21,688 nucleotides of DNA from Clostridia bacterium. Its GTDB lineage: Bacteria > Bacillota_A > Clostridia > Christensenellales > Aristaeellaceae. The notes under the pieces are model-generated. The model did no database searches, was not told the origin of the DNA, and was given only the letters and a program-made list of their open reading frames with translations. Location: positions 1 through 21,688 of the forward strand of contig JAGBBE010000044.1 in assembly GCA_017938645.1 (NCBI GenBank), read 5' to 3'. This document shows, in pieces, positions 7,799-17,800 of this stretch (within the stretch, counting starts at the first letter, position 1; every line of letters begins with the position of its first letter). The position numbers and the translations under genes are program-made.

Positions 7799-8427
7799 AG
7801 AAATTCTTGTTTCTGGGCACCAAGGTTGCAGCGTATCACGGCTCTGCCGGCATCGATGAACAGGTCAGCCGCCTGCTTAAAGACGAGTGGGAAATGACCT
7901 ATGCCGAGGATCTGGCGTTGTTCACTCCGGAAGGACTTGCGCAGTTTGACATGGTCATTTCGTATCTGGAGTTCAACAAAGAGCGTGTCATTACCGACGC
8001 GCAGGCCGATGCACTGGTTCAATTCGTAGAAAACGGCGGCACGCTCATGGGCTTCCACAACGGCATCTCTCTTCAGACGCATCCCAAACTCCATCAACTT
8101 TTCGGCGCTCGTTTCTGCGGCCATCCCTACTACGAGGCCATGCCAATCCTACCCTACCGGGTGGTCAAGCAGCATCCTCTCACCGAAAATGTGAATACGC
8201 TTCCGTGGGTCTCGCCGGACGAACCCTACCGCTTTGAAATGCTGGAAGATGACAAGGAAATCTTCCTTGTATATGACTACGATGGCCGCGAATGGCCTGC
8301 TGCGTGGTATCGTCATGTCGGCAAGGGCAAGGTGATCTACTTTGCCAACGGCCATTGCCGCTGCGCATTCTATACCGAGTTTTACCGCCTGATCGTCAAT
8401 GCCGCCCGCTGGGCGTCCCAGGCATAA
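7795..8427 (+). CDS. ThuA-like domain protein
   Basis: This 210-residue protein has the fold signature of the ThuA/trehalose-utilisation family (class I glutamine amidotransferase-like). Visible hallmarks are an N-terminal beta strand and turn (KKFLFLGTKVAAYHG), a nucleophile-elbow-like segment GGTLMGFHNG at about 81-90, HPLT at 127-130, DEPY at 142-145 and a C-terminal strand GKGKVIYFANGH ending near His187. Family length is normal. The ATG overlaps the MFS stop (ATGA), indicating translational coupling. In rhizobia ThuA works with ThuB in the interconversion of 3-keto sugars; whether this distant relative does the same is inference, but its coupling to two SDR-type oxidoreductases makes a keto-sugar or related carbonyl substrate reasonable. 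Confidence 0.82.
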   Translation: MKKFLFLGTKVAAYHGSAGIDEQVSRLLKDEWEMTYAEDLALFTPEGLAQFDMVISYLEFNKERVITDAQADALVQFVENGGTLMGFHNGISLQTHPKLHQLFGARFCGHPYYEAMPILPYRVVKQHPLTENVNTLPWVSPDEPYRFEMLEDDKEIFLVYDYDGREWPAAWYRHVGKGKVIYFANGHCRCAFYTEFYRLIVNAARWASQA

Positions 8428-8446
8428 CGCGGAAAGGAGAAAAGCC

Positions 8447-9145
8447 ATGAATACCGTATTTGTTACTGGTGCAGACCGAAATATCGGTCTGGAGATCGCG
8501 CGTGAATTTTTGAAGCGCGGATGGTTTGTTTATGCAGGGCGCTACATCATGGATCTGGGCTATCTGGAAGAACTGAAGGCCGAATATCCTGAAACGATGG
8601 AAATTGTAGATGCCGATGTGTCCAGCAGAGAGTCTCTTCTTGCGGCTGCGGAAACGGTGAAGGGTAAAACCGGAACGCTGGATATGCTTGTCCATAACGC
8701 CGCTGCTTTTGGCGATCATGCCGCTGAGCCTGACTTCAGCCGCTTCTGGATTCCCTATAACGTCAATGCCATCGGCGCCATCCGTCTGGTGCAGGCATTC
8801 CTGCCGCTGATGCAGGAGGGCATGAAGCGTTTGTGCTTTGTGTCCTCCGAGGCAGGCGTGGTGAGCGTTGCCCACCGAACCGAGGTGTCCAGCTACTGCA
8901 TGTCCAAAACCGCGCTCAATATGGCGCTTCGTCTGATGTTCAACCAGCTTCAGCCCAAGGGCTGGACCTTCCGCCTGTTCCATCCCGGCTGGGTGAGGTC
9001 GGCCAAGGACGGACGTCCTGCGCGCGGCGGCAAGTTTGAGCCGTGGGAGGCTGCCTCCAGCGCCGTGCCTCAGTTTATCGAAGACAGGGACTGGGAAGAC
9101 CGCATGGTACTCATCGACAACGAAGGCGCGGCCTGGCCGTTCTGA
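8447..9145 (+). CDS. Short-chain dehydrogenase/reductase, catalytically complete
   Basis: This 232-residue classical-type SDR, an NAD(P)(H)-dependent oxidoreductase, shows the cofactor motif TGADRNIG at the N-terminus, VHNAAA (NAG-like, Asn84), the conserved Asn region YNVNAIG near 104-110, active-site Ser (VSSEAG, Ser133/134) and the catalytic pair Tyr150-x3-Lys154 in SSYCMSK. The start at 8447 is supported by a GGAAAGGAG site; an in-frame ATG 48 bases upstream would overlap the ThuA gene and has none. The gene lies 19 bases after the ThuA gene and 14 bases before a paralogue. Substrate is unknown; the operon context favours reduction or oxidation of a sugar-derived hydroxyl or carbonyl. It may function as a homodimer or as the active half of a heteromer with the next gene's product. 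Confidence 0.87.
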   Translation: MNTVFVTGADRNIGLEIAREFLKRGWFVYAGRYIMDLGYLEELKAEYPETMEIVDADVSSRESLLAAAETVKGKTGTLDMLVHNAAAFGDHAAEPDFSRFWIPYNVNAIGAIRLVQAFLPLMQEGMKRLCFVSSEAGVVSVAHRTEVSSYCMSKTALNMALRLMFNQLQPKGWTFRLFHPGWVRSAKDGRPARGGKFEPWEAASSAVPQFIEDRDWEDRMVLIDNEGAAWPF

Positions 9146-9159
9146 CGGGAGGGAAAGCA

Positions 9160-9828
9160 ATGATGAAAAATGTTGTTATTGTAGGCGCCGGTGATTTTAC
9201 AGGCGCAAGGATCGCTGCAGATCTGGAAAAGAGGAACTGCAAAGTAGAGCGTGTGCTGCTTCAGGGGCAGGATGGCGAAGGCATCGTGCTGGATCCCATA
9301 AGCCATGAAAGCTGCAAAGCAGCCGCTGAAAATGTGGCGCAGAAAATGCCTGAAGTGGATATGCTGATTATCAACATCGACGGCACTGATCCTGACGACA
9401 ATGCGACCATTCTGGATGAGCTGAATGATCAGGAAATGATCCGTGCCTACGAGTACAATGCCATCGGTCCCATGCGCGTGCTGTATTCCTTCCGTCCGCT
9501 GCTGGAAAAGGGTGAGGGCAAACGCGTATGCTTTGTGACTACAGCCGAGGGATCGAATCATGCCTGTTATGAATGCGGCGGATTCGGTCGGCACATGTCC
9601 AAGGCCGCTCTGAATATGGCCGTCAATCAGGAATTCAACGGCATGCGTCCCGACGGCTACACCATGCGCATGTACTGCAAGGATCTCACCGCGCCCAAAG
9701 AGCAGCAGGGCGCGTATGCGGCGGAATATTTCCTGCGCAACCGCAGCTATGAGATTGAATCCTACAAGCATTCCGATGAAAACCGTCTGGTACTTCGCGA
9801 CGCTTATGCGCGCGAGCTTCCGTGGTGA
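9160..9828 (+). CDS. Degenerate SDR paralogue (Tyr to Arg at the active site)
   Basis: This 222-residue protein is homologous along its length to the SDR just upstream: it shares the Rossmann start (VIVGAGDFTGARIA), the YNAIGPMRVL segment and MSKAALNMAV near the catalytic Lys. Key residues differ. The position of the catalytic Tyr is Arg144 (GRHMSK against SYCMSK), the active-site Ser is Thr127/128, and the NAG-type motif is replaced by INIDG. Lys148 is kept. The spacing from the Ser/Thr to the Tyr/Arg position is identical in both genes, so the alignment is direct. The frame is intact with a GGGAGGG site before the ATG at 9160 and translation close to both neighbours, so it is probably a functional non-catalytic or altered-mechanism subunit rather than a pseudogene. 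A Tyr at 137 could conceivably substitute, but this is unproven. Confidence 0.8.
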   Translation: MMKNVVIVGAGDFTGARIAADLEKRNCKVERVLLQGQDGEGIVLDPISHESCKAAAENVAQKMPEVDMLIINIDGTDPDDNATILDELNDQEMIRAYEYNAIGPMRVLYSFRPLLEKGEGKRVCFVTTAEGSNHACYECGGFGRHMSKAALNMAVNQEFNGMRPDGYTMRMYCKDLTAPKEQQGAYAAEYFLRNRSYEIESYKHSDENRLVLRDAYARELPW

Positions 9829-9833
9829 CGGCT

Positions 9834-11279
9834 ATGGAAACTGTACAGACGATTTACGGCAGTGTGCGCGGCCTCTACGAGGACGGCATGTGGGTTTACC
9901 GGGGCATTCCCTTTGCCCGCGCTCCCGAAGGAGAATTGCGATTTCAGCCGCCCGTTCCGCCTCAGCCGTGGCAGAATGTGCTGGACGCTACGCGCGACGG
10001 CATGCGACCGTGGCAGAAGCCTGCTCCGTGGGTCACGGACGCTGACAGCCACGTTTATGGCGAGGATTGCCTGAACCTGAATGTCTGGACGCCTGCTGTT
10101 GATGGAAAGAAACGGCCGGTGCTGGTGTATTTCTTCGGCGGCGGACACTTTGAGGGTTCCAACTGCGAAGCCGGTTTGATTGCCCAGCCTCTTCTGAAGG
10201 ATCAGGACTGCGTGATGGTCACGCCCAACTACCGCGTGGGCGCGCTGGGGTATCTGTATCTGGCACATCTGCTGGGTGATCAGTATGCCGACAGCGGAAA
10301 TCTCGGCCTGCTGGATCAGATCGCCGCGCTAAAATGGGTGCGGGAAAACATCCATCGGTTCGGTGGGGATCCCGATCGGGTGACCATCATGGGGCAGTCC
10401 GCAGGCGCCAAGTCTGTTGCCTGTCTGCTGGCGTCTCCCCTGTCGCAGGGGCTGTACCGCCGCGCGATCCTCATGAGCGGCGGACTGCAGTGTATCAAGG
10501 ACGTTCAGACAGAAAAAGCGCTGACCAGCAATTTTCTGCAAGCGGCAGGCCTGCAGGAGAACGAAGCGGAAGCCCTTTTGAGCATGTCTCCTGAAAAAAT
10601 CCGCGATGCACAGGAAAAGGCCAACGAGGTATACTTTAAGGCCGAATCCTACGGTGCAACTGCGGATGGCCTGACGATTCCTGTTGATTTTGAAAAAGCT
10701 CTTTTGAAACGCCGTCTGAAAGGCGTGGACATCCTGATGGGACACACCCTGCAGGAGCTCTATCTGCGCCCGGATGCAGATAAGACGCCGCTGAGCGATG
10801 CAGAAATGCAGCGCCGGATGGTATGGAAGTTCGGTAAAAACGCACAGCATGTGATGGATGTCTATCAAAAGCGCCTCGAACGCGACGGATTCGAGAAGGC
10901 CTACGGCGAGACCATGACCGAATACACCTATGTGCAGGCATACCAGCGCACCGCCCGCCTGTTTGCCCAATGCGGTGCACAGGTTTACCTCTACCGCTGG
11001 GATGCGCCCGGCGCGCCTGTCGCCAGTCATACATCCGACCTGGAAACGTTGTTTGACATGCGAAACGATATCAGTCCCGATGCAGCCAGCAGACTGAAGC
11101 AGCTCTTCATACAGTTCATTCGAACCGGCACACCGCAGCTGGACCAACTGCCTTCATGGGAAAGATGCGATGGGAACCGCCTTCCGCAGATGCAGCTGGG
11201 CGTACAGGCTGACATGCGGCTGCTGACCGAGCGTCTGGATGCGGATTTTCCGCTTCAGGTAATGAGGCTGGATGGTTGA
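9834..11279 (+). CDS. Type B carboxylesterase (para-nitrobenzyl-esterase-like)
   Basis: This 481-residue alpha/beta-hydrolase of the carboxylesterase/cholinesterase-like family hydrolyses carboxylic esters. Family signatures appear in order: VQTIYGSVRG and YRGIPFARAP near the N-terminus, EDCLNLNVWTP, the oxyanion loop FFGGGHFEGS, NLGLLDQIAALKWVRENI, and the nucleophile elbow GQSAG with Ser189. The likely acid is Glu308 (GHTLQEL) and the likely His is His399 (ASHTSDLETLF). Length is close to bacterial members. There is no signal peptide, so it acts in the cytoplasm on an imported ester. The ATG at 9834 is preferred; GTG codons at 9822 and 9825 overlap the SDR stop and would add four or three residues. 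It is the last gene of the operon; the hairpin at 11432 is the first clear terminator downstream. Confidence 0.88.
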   Translation: METVQTIYGSVRGLYEDGMWVYRGIPFARAPEGELRFQPPVPPQPWQNVLDATRDGMRPWQKPAPWVTDADSHVYGEDCLNLNVWTPAVDGKKRPVLVYFFGGGHFEGSNCEAGLIAQPLLKDQDCVMVTPNYRVGALGYLYLAHLLGDQYADSGNLGLLDQIAALKWVRENIHRFGGDPDRVTIMGQSAGAKSVACLLASPLSQGLYRRAILMSGGLQCIKDVQTEKALTSNFLQAAGLQENEAEALLSMSPEKIRDAQEKANEVYFKAESYGATADGLTIPVDFEKALLKRRLKGVDILMGHTLQELYLRPDADKTPLSDAEMQRRMVWKFGKNAQHVMDVYQKRLERDGFEKAYGETMTEYTYVQAYQRTARLFAQCGAQVYLYRWDAPGAPVASHTSDLETLFDMRNDISPDAASRLKQLFIQFIRTGTPQLDQLPSWERCDGNRLPQMQLGVQADMRLLTERLDADFPLQVMRLDG

Positions 11280-11377
11280 AAGGTTTCTTTATACTCTACT
11301 GTGAGCAAAGCATCTATTCATTTATTTCTTGCCCTGTGTTTTTTACGAAGCGCAGAAACTCCCAACCGCCATACCAT

Positions 11378-11430
11378 CAGATTTTTGGTAAGGATGAGGT
11401 CACCGGTTCAAATCCGGTCATCAGCTCCAT
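11378..11430 (+). repeat. Direct repeat copy 1: tRNA-Thr(GGT) 3' half, att-like
   Basis: This 53-base segment is identical to 21468-21520 in the same orientation. It reads as the 3' half of a tRNA: anticodon loop TTGGTAA (anticodon GGT, Thr), the 3' anticodon-stem strand GGATG, variable loop, a T arm of five base pairs (ACCGG and CCGGT) around TTCAAAT, the 3' acceptor strand CATCAGC, discriminator T and encoded CCA (11427-11429). The 5' half (acceptor GCTGATG and D arm) is absent upstream, so it is not a complete tRNA gene. Homology to copy 2 extends weakly on both sides (about 11361-11460). tRNA 3' halves are classic attachment sites of tyrosine-recombinase elements, so this is probably an att site or a derivative of one. 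Confidence 0.8.
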
Positions 11431-11431
11431 G

Positions 11432-11463
11432 AAACCGACTTGTGATATGCAGGTCGGTTTTTT
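11432..11463 (+). terminator. Intrinsic terminator after tRNA-half copy 1
   Basis: AAACCGAC (11432-11439) pairs with GTCGGTTT (11453-11460), extended inward by TTGT with two wobble pairs, and followed by further T. It probably terminated the ancestral tRNA-Thr transcript and can now end the esterase operon. Confidence 0.75.
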
Positions 11464-11758
11464 GTTGTGTTTATTGGGGTTGAGGGGTGCAGCGATGACT
11501 GCATGCCACTGTTTTTTGTATCTGAAATCAGGTGAGAGAATTTGCAGTTGTCAAGGTTCATCTGCTCGTCGCATTCAATGCTTGAGCAGAGTTTTTCGTC
11601 CGCAAAGGCGCTTTGATGTAACTGATCTGCCTGATGTTTGCTTTATTTTGAAGGGATTTTTTTGGATTGAGTTTGGAAAGAAATGCGGATGTTTCGCTGA
11701 CAAATGCTTAATTGTCTGGCTTTTCTGTTTCCAGCTAATTCTACTCTCGTTGCGGAAG

Positions 11759-11792
11759 AAAAAGCTGAGGCGATACAGAGCCTCAGCTTTTT
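11759..11792 (-). terminator. Bidirectional terminator of the giant LRR gene
   Basis: AAAAAGCTGAGGC (11759-11771) and GCCTCAGCTTTTT (11780-11792) form a perfect 13-base-pair stem with an eight-base loop. A run of T follows the stem on either strand, so it serves the giant gene (stop at 11888) and could also stop rightward transcription. Confidence 0.85.
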
Positions 11793-11887
11793 CCTTTTGA
11801 TCCAATCAGCTTCAAATACGTATAAGCTGTCAGTCTGTGAAGGATCGTGGTAAACAGTTCGATACGTCGTAAGACGCTTCTTCCTCT

Positions 11888-14800
11888 TTACTCCGCATGG
11901 AGAATCAGACAGTCGATACCGCTTTGTTTTGCAGCGGATTGAGCGGCACTGCCTTCGGTGCAGCAGATTGTTAGATTTGTGCTGCCGTCAAAGGCATCTG
12001 CAGCAATGGATGTGACCGTGTCGGGAATGCAGATGTAATCCAGATTGGCGCAGTCGGCGAACGCTCTGCTGCCGATGCCTGTGATCGCTGCACCGCGCAG
12101 ATCAATGGCGCGCATGAGCGAGACAGAGGCAAACGCTTCGTCTTCAATGATGCGGAGCGCGCCGGGCAGCGTGAACTCGAGCGCGGGATCACGCACAAGT
12201 ACGCGGATGGTGTGGCTGGCTGCATCCTGCGGCACGCAGGTGACACTGATAATGCCTGCGCCAGCAGCATGCAGAAGACCATCCTCATTGATGGAACCCG
12301 AAGAGGCACTCCATGCGACCTTGTCGATGGGCAGGGTATCAGTATCGATGAAGGAAAGCTGGAGCGTACCGCCGGTGAGCACTTCGTTTGCTGGAGACAC
12401 AACTTCACAGGGAGTGTCTGTGACAATAACGGCGCATGCTGCGCTGGCGCCACCTGCATAGGCTGTAACAACAGCTGTTCCGCAGCCGGTAGCGCGCAGA
12501 TAACCGCCGTCCGTGCGCACGACCGAGGCGTCGCTGGTGTGCCATACGATGGGCGTACCTTCCGCTTCCTCGGGGATGATCTGTGCGCTGAGCGTGAAAG
12601 CCGTGCCCAGCAGCATGCGCAGATCGCTGCGGTTGAGCGTGAGGCTCTGGGGCAGAATGACGGTTTGTTTGGGGTCGATGAAGACGAGGGAGTTCTTTTG
12701 TGCGTAGCTTGCTGCAGCGCTGGATGCGGAACCGTACAGGGTAACATCGTTGTCAAACGCGCCTGCTTCAATTTGCAAAACGCTGTCGGGTATAGCGATT
12801 TCTTTCAGATTTTCGCAACCGCTGAAAGCACGCACGCCGATGTTGTTCATTCCGTCGGGAATGGAGATGGATTCCAGATGACTGGCGCCTGCGAACGCAT
12901 AGGACTCGATGAGAAATGCGCCGTCGGGGATCGCATAGGTCGTAGCCTTTCGGGCCTGCGGATAACGCACCACGCCGACGTCGCCCGTGAAGCAGAGCAC
13001 ACCGTCCGGGGCTTCGAACACAGGGTTTGCCTCATCAACCGTAAAGCCTGTGAGCGCGGTACAGTTCATGAAGGATTGCGGATCGATGGCGGATACATTG
13101 GCTCCCAGCGCAATGGAAGTCAGGCTGGTCAGTCCGCTGAGCGAATGGGTTTCAAGCGTGGTAAGCGTTTGCGGCAGATGGAGGTTCATCAGGTTGGCGC
13201 AGCCCATGAGCGCCTCTTCTTCCAGCACAGCAACGCCTTCCGGCAGGGACAGGCGCAGAAGCGATGTACAGCCCGCCATCACGCCGCTGGGCAGATTGCT
13301 CAGGGAGGACGGCCATGCAATGCTGATCAGACCTCTGCAGTTGCGCAGTGCGCCTGTGCCAACGGACGTCACCGTGTCCGGAATGATTATTTCGCGCAGA
13401 CCGCTGCCCATGAAGGCATAGTCGCCGATAATGGTCAGGCTTTGCGGCAGGGTGATGGTGCGCAGGGTGCTGCAGGAAGAAAACGCCATGCGGGAAATTT
13501 CCTCTACGGCAAGCCCATGGATGGTTTCGGGAATGACGATGTGCGCCGCGTCTGTGTTTGCACCGGTAACGACGACATAGCGATGCATGCTGCCATCGTG
13601 CAGGATGCGTTCAGCAGTTTCCCAGCATACGTCGTAGGAAACGTTTTCTTCTACGGTCCAGGCGGCGTAAAGGGTGGTGTTTGCAGCGGGCATGGCGTAC
13701 AGACCATCGTCGCTGAGAACAACCGGAACATGCAAAGCCTCGTCGATATACCAGCCGTTAAACGTGCAGCCATCGCGCACGGGCGTTGGAAGCATAGCGG
13801 CGGCATCCGGCGCAAGGGCCATATCAGACAGTTCCGCACCGCCGCTTGTTACAAAATGCAGCGCGTACAGCAGCGTTTCGCTTTCAAGACCGCTGCGTCC
13901 GATATAGTCCTGTGCATAGCTGCCCGCGGGTGCAAGCAGCGTTACGTTCTCCAAAGCGGAGAAGGCGTCCTCGGCAATTGCAGTCAGCAAGGCGTGAAGC
14001 GTAATGCGTGTAACGCCTGTGCCTGCAAACGCCCCACTGCCGATTTCTGTAACGAAGGAGCCGTGGATGGTTTCAGGAATGACGATCTGACTCTGCACGC
14101 CGTTGTATCCTGTGATGCGCACACCGTTTTCCACTGCTTCTGTTTCGTAGACGGGCTGCGTTTTTCCATAGAGGGTAAGACCGCTGCACGGCATGACCAT
14201 GGTGCTGAAATCCCATTCCTCTTGGAAAGTGTCGTCCAGATACCAGTGGGTAACGATGGTATTGTCCGCAGGATAGTACGGTGCAGGCTGATTCAGCAGT
14301 GTTCCGGCACCGAGCACATAAGTGCGCAGGGGCGTATCGTCAATCATCAAGTTGGCCATGTAGAGATTGCAATAGCGCTTGTTGGCTGCGGCGTATGCAG
14401 CCAGAAGACCATCCGGCTCGCCGTAGAATACACACATACTGTCCGTGCCGAAGAAGGCGTTTTGGCCAATGCTTTCAAGCGCCGCGCCGCCGGATACACG
14501 CGTAATAGACGAGCAGTTGCGCAGGGCGTCCTCGCCGATGGAAACCAGCGTGTCGGGCAGTACGAAGGAGGTGAGGCCGCGGCAGTCGGCAAAGGCGGAC
14601 TGACCGATAGATAACAGTCCCTCGTTGAGGGTAACGGAGGTTAAATACGGATGAGCGGAGAATGCGTCCTTGGCAATGGATTTTACGCTGTCCCCAAGAA
14701 CATAGGTTGCGTTGGGAATGGCCTTTGGATAGTGTATCAGCTCGGTAAGATCCTTGCTAAAGAGCACGCCGTCGGCTGTGGTGAAGCTGGCATTGTCATC

Positions 14801-17800
14801 GGCGATGTAGAAGCCTTCCAGTTCGTCCATGCCGCGGAACGCGCCGTCTTCGATGGTCTTCAGCCCTGCGGGCAGCGTGAGACGGGTGATGCCCTCGCCC
14901 TCGAACGCACCGGCTGCAATGCGCGTTACCGGCACGCCCTGCCATGTGGCGGGCAGGCGCACGGCGGCGCTTTCGCCGCTGACACGCGCATAGGAGAGGA
15001 GCGTCGCCTCACAGTTTTCGATGCTGTAATAGCCGTTGAGGGATTCCTTCTCCCACTGTGCGGCAAGCGTAATGTCTTCAAACGGCATCACGGAGGTTTC
15101 AAAGCTCCATAGAGCCTGTGCTCCCTTTTCTTTCCAACCGGTAAAGACATAGCCCGAGCGCATGGGGGAGGCGGGCGCGGTCAGCTTTTCGCCGGGCATC
15201 AGGCGCTGCGGCGGGATAGTGCTGTCCGTGCCGGTGTCGAAAGTTGCGGTGACGGTCAGATTCATGTCCTCGCCGTACAGGTAGGGGACGCCGATGGCTT
15301 CGCAGCAGTCGGCCATGGCCTGGCTGAAGGCAGGCTCCGCGTCTGTGGGACGGCCGTAGATCCTGAGGGCCTCCGTAGCGGTGAAAGCATTTTGGGGAAC
15401 GGTTATAAGATTCGCTCCGCACAGAACGAAGGAAAGTGCCGTGCACTGATGGAACGCGTATCCTCCGACGGACGTCAGCGAGTCGGGCAGGATGACGGTA
15501 TGCAGCTTTGTGGAGCAATACGGCTTGTTGGTGTATGGAGAGGCAAAGGCCTCCTTTTCGATGGCGGTCACGCCCTCGCGGATGATGATCGTTTCCAGAA
15601 CGCCGTCAAGCTCCGCAAACATGCCTTCCTTGATGGTTTCAATGCCGCCCTTGCCGCCGACGGTGAGCTTTTTGATCGGGGTACCGGCAAAGACGTTGGT
15701 TATTCTGAAAGAATAGCTGTTCGTCTCGCTGAACAGATATCCCACTGGGTAGGTGACGACCGTGGAGGGGATCACCATTTCGCTAAGGCCTGTGCAGTCT
15801 GCAAAAGCGCGTTTGCCGATGCTTTGCAGGTTCTCGTTCAGCGTGACCTGCGTAAGAGCGCTGCAGCCGTCAAAGGCGGATGAGCCGATGGACGTGATGC
15901 CGCCGGGCAGAAGCAGACCGGCAGCGCCTGCGCTCTGGACGGGCTGAATGCTTTCAAGCGCGGTGCAGTCAGTAAAAGCCTTTCCGCCAACGGTCGTCAG
16001 ATCTGCAGGCAGAACAACCTTGCGCAGCTTCTGAAACTGGTAGCTAAACGGATTGAAATCCGAATAGAAAGCATAGTTACCGATGGTGTTTACGCCATCG
16101 CGAAGGATCACTTCTTCCAGCGTTTCGCTCATTTCACCCAGCATATACTGGGAGATGGCGGAAATACCGCCTTCTGTGGTCTGCTTTCGGCCGATGGTCA
16201 GCTTTCTGATCGGGGTGCCCGCAAAGATATTGTCTTCATCAAAGCGTTGACTGGAGTAGTAAGTGGTCAGACCGGCCGGGATCGAGATTTCCGTCAGGTT
16301 CGGGCAGTTTTGGAAGGAGCCCTTTTTAAGGGCCTTGAGTTTTTCGTTGAGCGTAACGGACGCAAGGCCGGTGCAGCCTCTGAAAGCATACTCGTCGATG
16401 GTTTCCAGCCAGTCAGACATGACTGCATTTTTCAGCTTTTCGCATCCCTCGAAAGCGCTTTTTCCGACATAGGTGACGTTCGGAGGCAGCTTCAGACCGG
16501 GTTCGCAGGCAGTTGCCGCCGGCTGAACACTTTCAAGGGCAGTCAGATTTTTGAAGGCCGCCCTGTTGATGGTGGTCAGGGTGCTGGGCAGAACGACGTT
16601 TTTCAGCTTGGTAAAGCAGTATTTGCCGACGCCGGCGGAGGTTGCGGTCGGATAATAGAATGCATACTCGTCGATGGTTGTGACGCCTTCGCGCAGGATC
16701 AGCGTTTCCAGCGTATCGGCAAACTCCGCAAGCATCGAGGTGCTGATCGTTGTCAGGCTGTCGCTTCCGATGGTAAGGGTGGTAACGGGCGCACCGGAGA
16801 AGGGATTGTGCTCCAGGAAGGTTTGCGTAAGGTAATAGTACTTACTGATGCTTTCGGGAATGGTGAGTTTATCAATCTTCTCGCAGCCCTTGAAAGCGCG
16901 CAGATCGATGGTTTGAATGCCTTCCTTCAGAATCAGGGTACGAATATTGGTGCAGTTGGCAAAGGCGTCCCGGGAAATGACATCGACGCTGCCGGGAATG
17001 ATCACTTCGGTCAGAGCGCTGCACCTGGAAAACGCAGATTCGCCAATGGTCTGCAGCCCTTCCGGCAGACGAAGGCCCAAAGCGCCGGCATACCGGGCCG
17101 GCTGGGCGCTTTCCAGCGCACTGAGGCCGGCGAAGGCTCCCCTTTCAATGGAAAGCAGTCCGGATGGCAGGATGATCTTTTTCAGTTTTTCAAAGCTGTA
17201 GTCGTAAAACCAATTTGAGAACGCTTCTCTTTCGATGATTTCCACGCCGTCGCGCAGCGTGAGCTCCTCAAGCGTGTCGTCAAGTTCAGCCAGCATACCC
17301 GTCTCGAGAACGGAAATACCCACGCCGCCATCCGGGTCATCTTTGCCGATGGTCAGCTTTGTAAGCGGCGTACCGGCAAAAATATTCACCGTACCAGAAG
17401 GATAATATTGATATACGCTCACAGAGGCAGGGATCACCATTTCCGTCAGGCTGCCGCAATTCATAAATGCGTTCCTGTCGATCCTTTCCAGTCCATCGTT
17501 CAGGCTGACCTGTTTGAGACCGCCGCAGTCAGCAAAGGCTTTCTCACCAAGAGCCCTGACGGTTTCGGGCAGCGTAACCTCCGTAAGCTTGCTGCAGCCG
17601 CGGAAGGCGGATTCACCGATGCTGATCAGACGCTTGCCGATGGAAAGACTGACCATGTTTTCGCAGCCGTCAAACGCGCTTTCGCCAAGCGTCTGCACAT
17701 CATCGGAGAGGGTGAGGGTGTACTCGGAGTCAATGGTCGTGTCTGCGAAGAACTTGTCAGGAACATCGCGGCTGCTCACAGTGACCTGCGTCACCGCATG

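Larger units (their letters stand above)
11280..11887. other. Gene-free junction between operon and giant gene
   Basis: This stretch contains the first tRNA-Thr 3'-half repeat (11378-11430), its hairpin terminator (11432-11463) and the terminator of the giant gene (11759-11792). The segments 11280-11377 and 11464-11758 show no ribosome site, recognisable domain or repeat; open frames crossing it merely translate the tRNA remnant. Confidence 0.6.

Noticed and set aside
9070..9771. Minus-strand open frame opposite the second SDR
   Set aside because: The plus-strand frame aligns to its SDR neighbour throughout; the antisense frame has no ribosome site or motif.
11350..11430. Complete tRNA-Thr gene
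   Set aside because: The T arm, acceptor 3' strand and anticodon loop are present, but no acceptor 5' strand (GCTGATG) or D arm lies in the ~30 bases upstream, so the gene is only a 3' half. The same holds at 21440-21520.
11276..11800. Open frame of 174 codons crossing the first tRNA-half repeat
   Set aside because: Its middle reads FGKDEVTGSNPVISS, which is a spurious translation of the tRNA anticodon-to-acceptor region; the same peptide appears at copy 2. It has no separate ribosome site and runs through two terminators.
12212..14614. 800-codon plus-strand open frame inside the giant gene
   Set aside because: It is antisense to LRR and Ig-like repeats; its repetitive composition mirrors the LRR codons. 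The minus strand has promoter, ribosome site, signal peptide and terminator.
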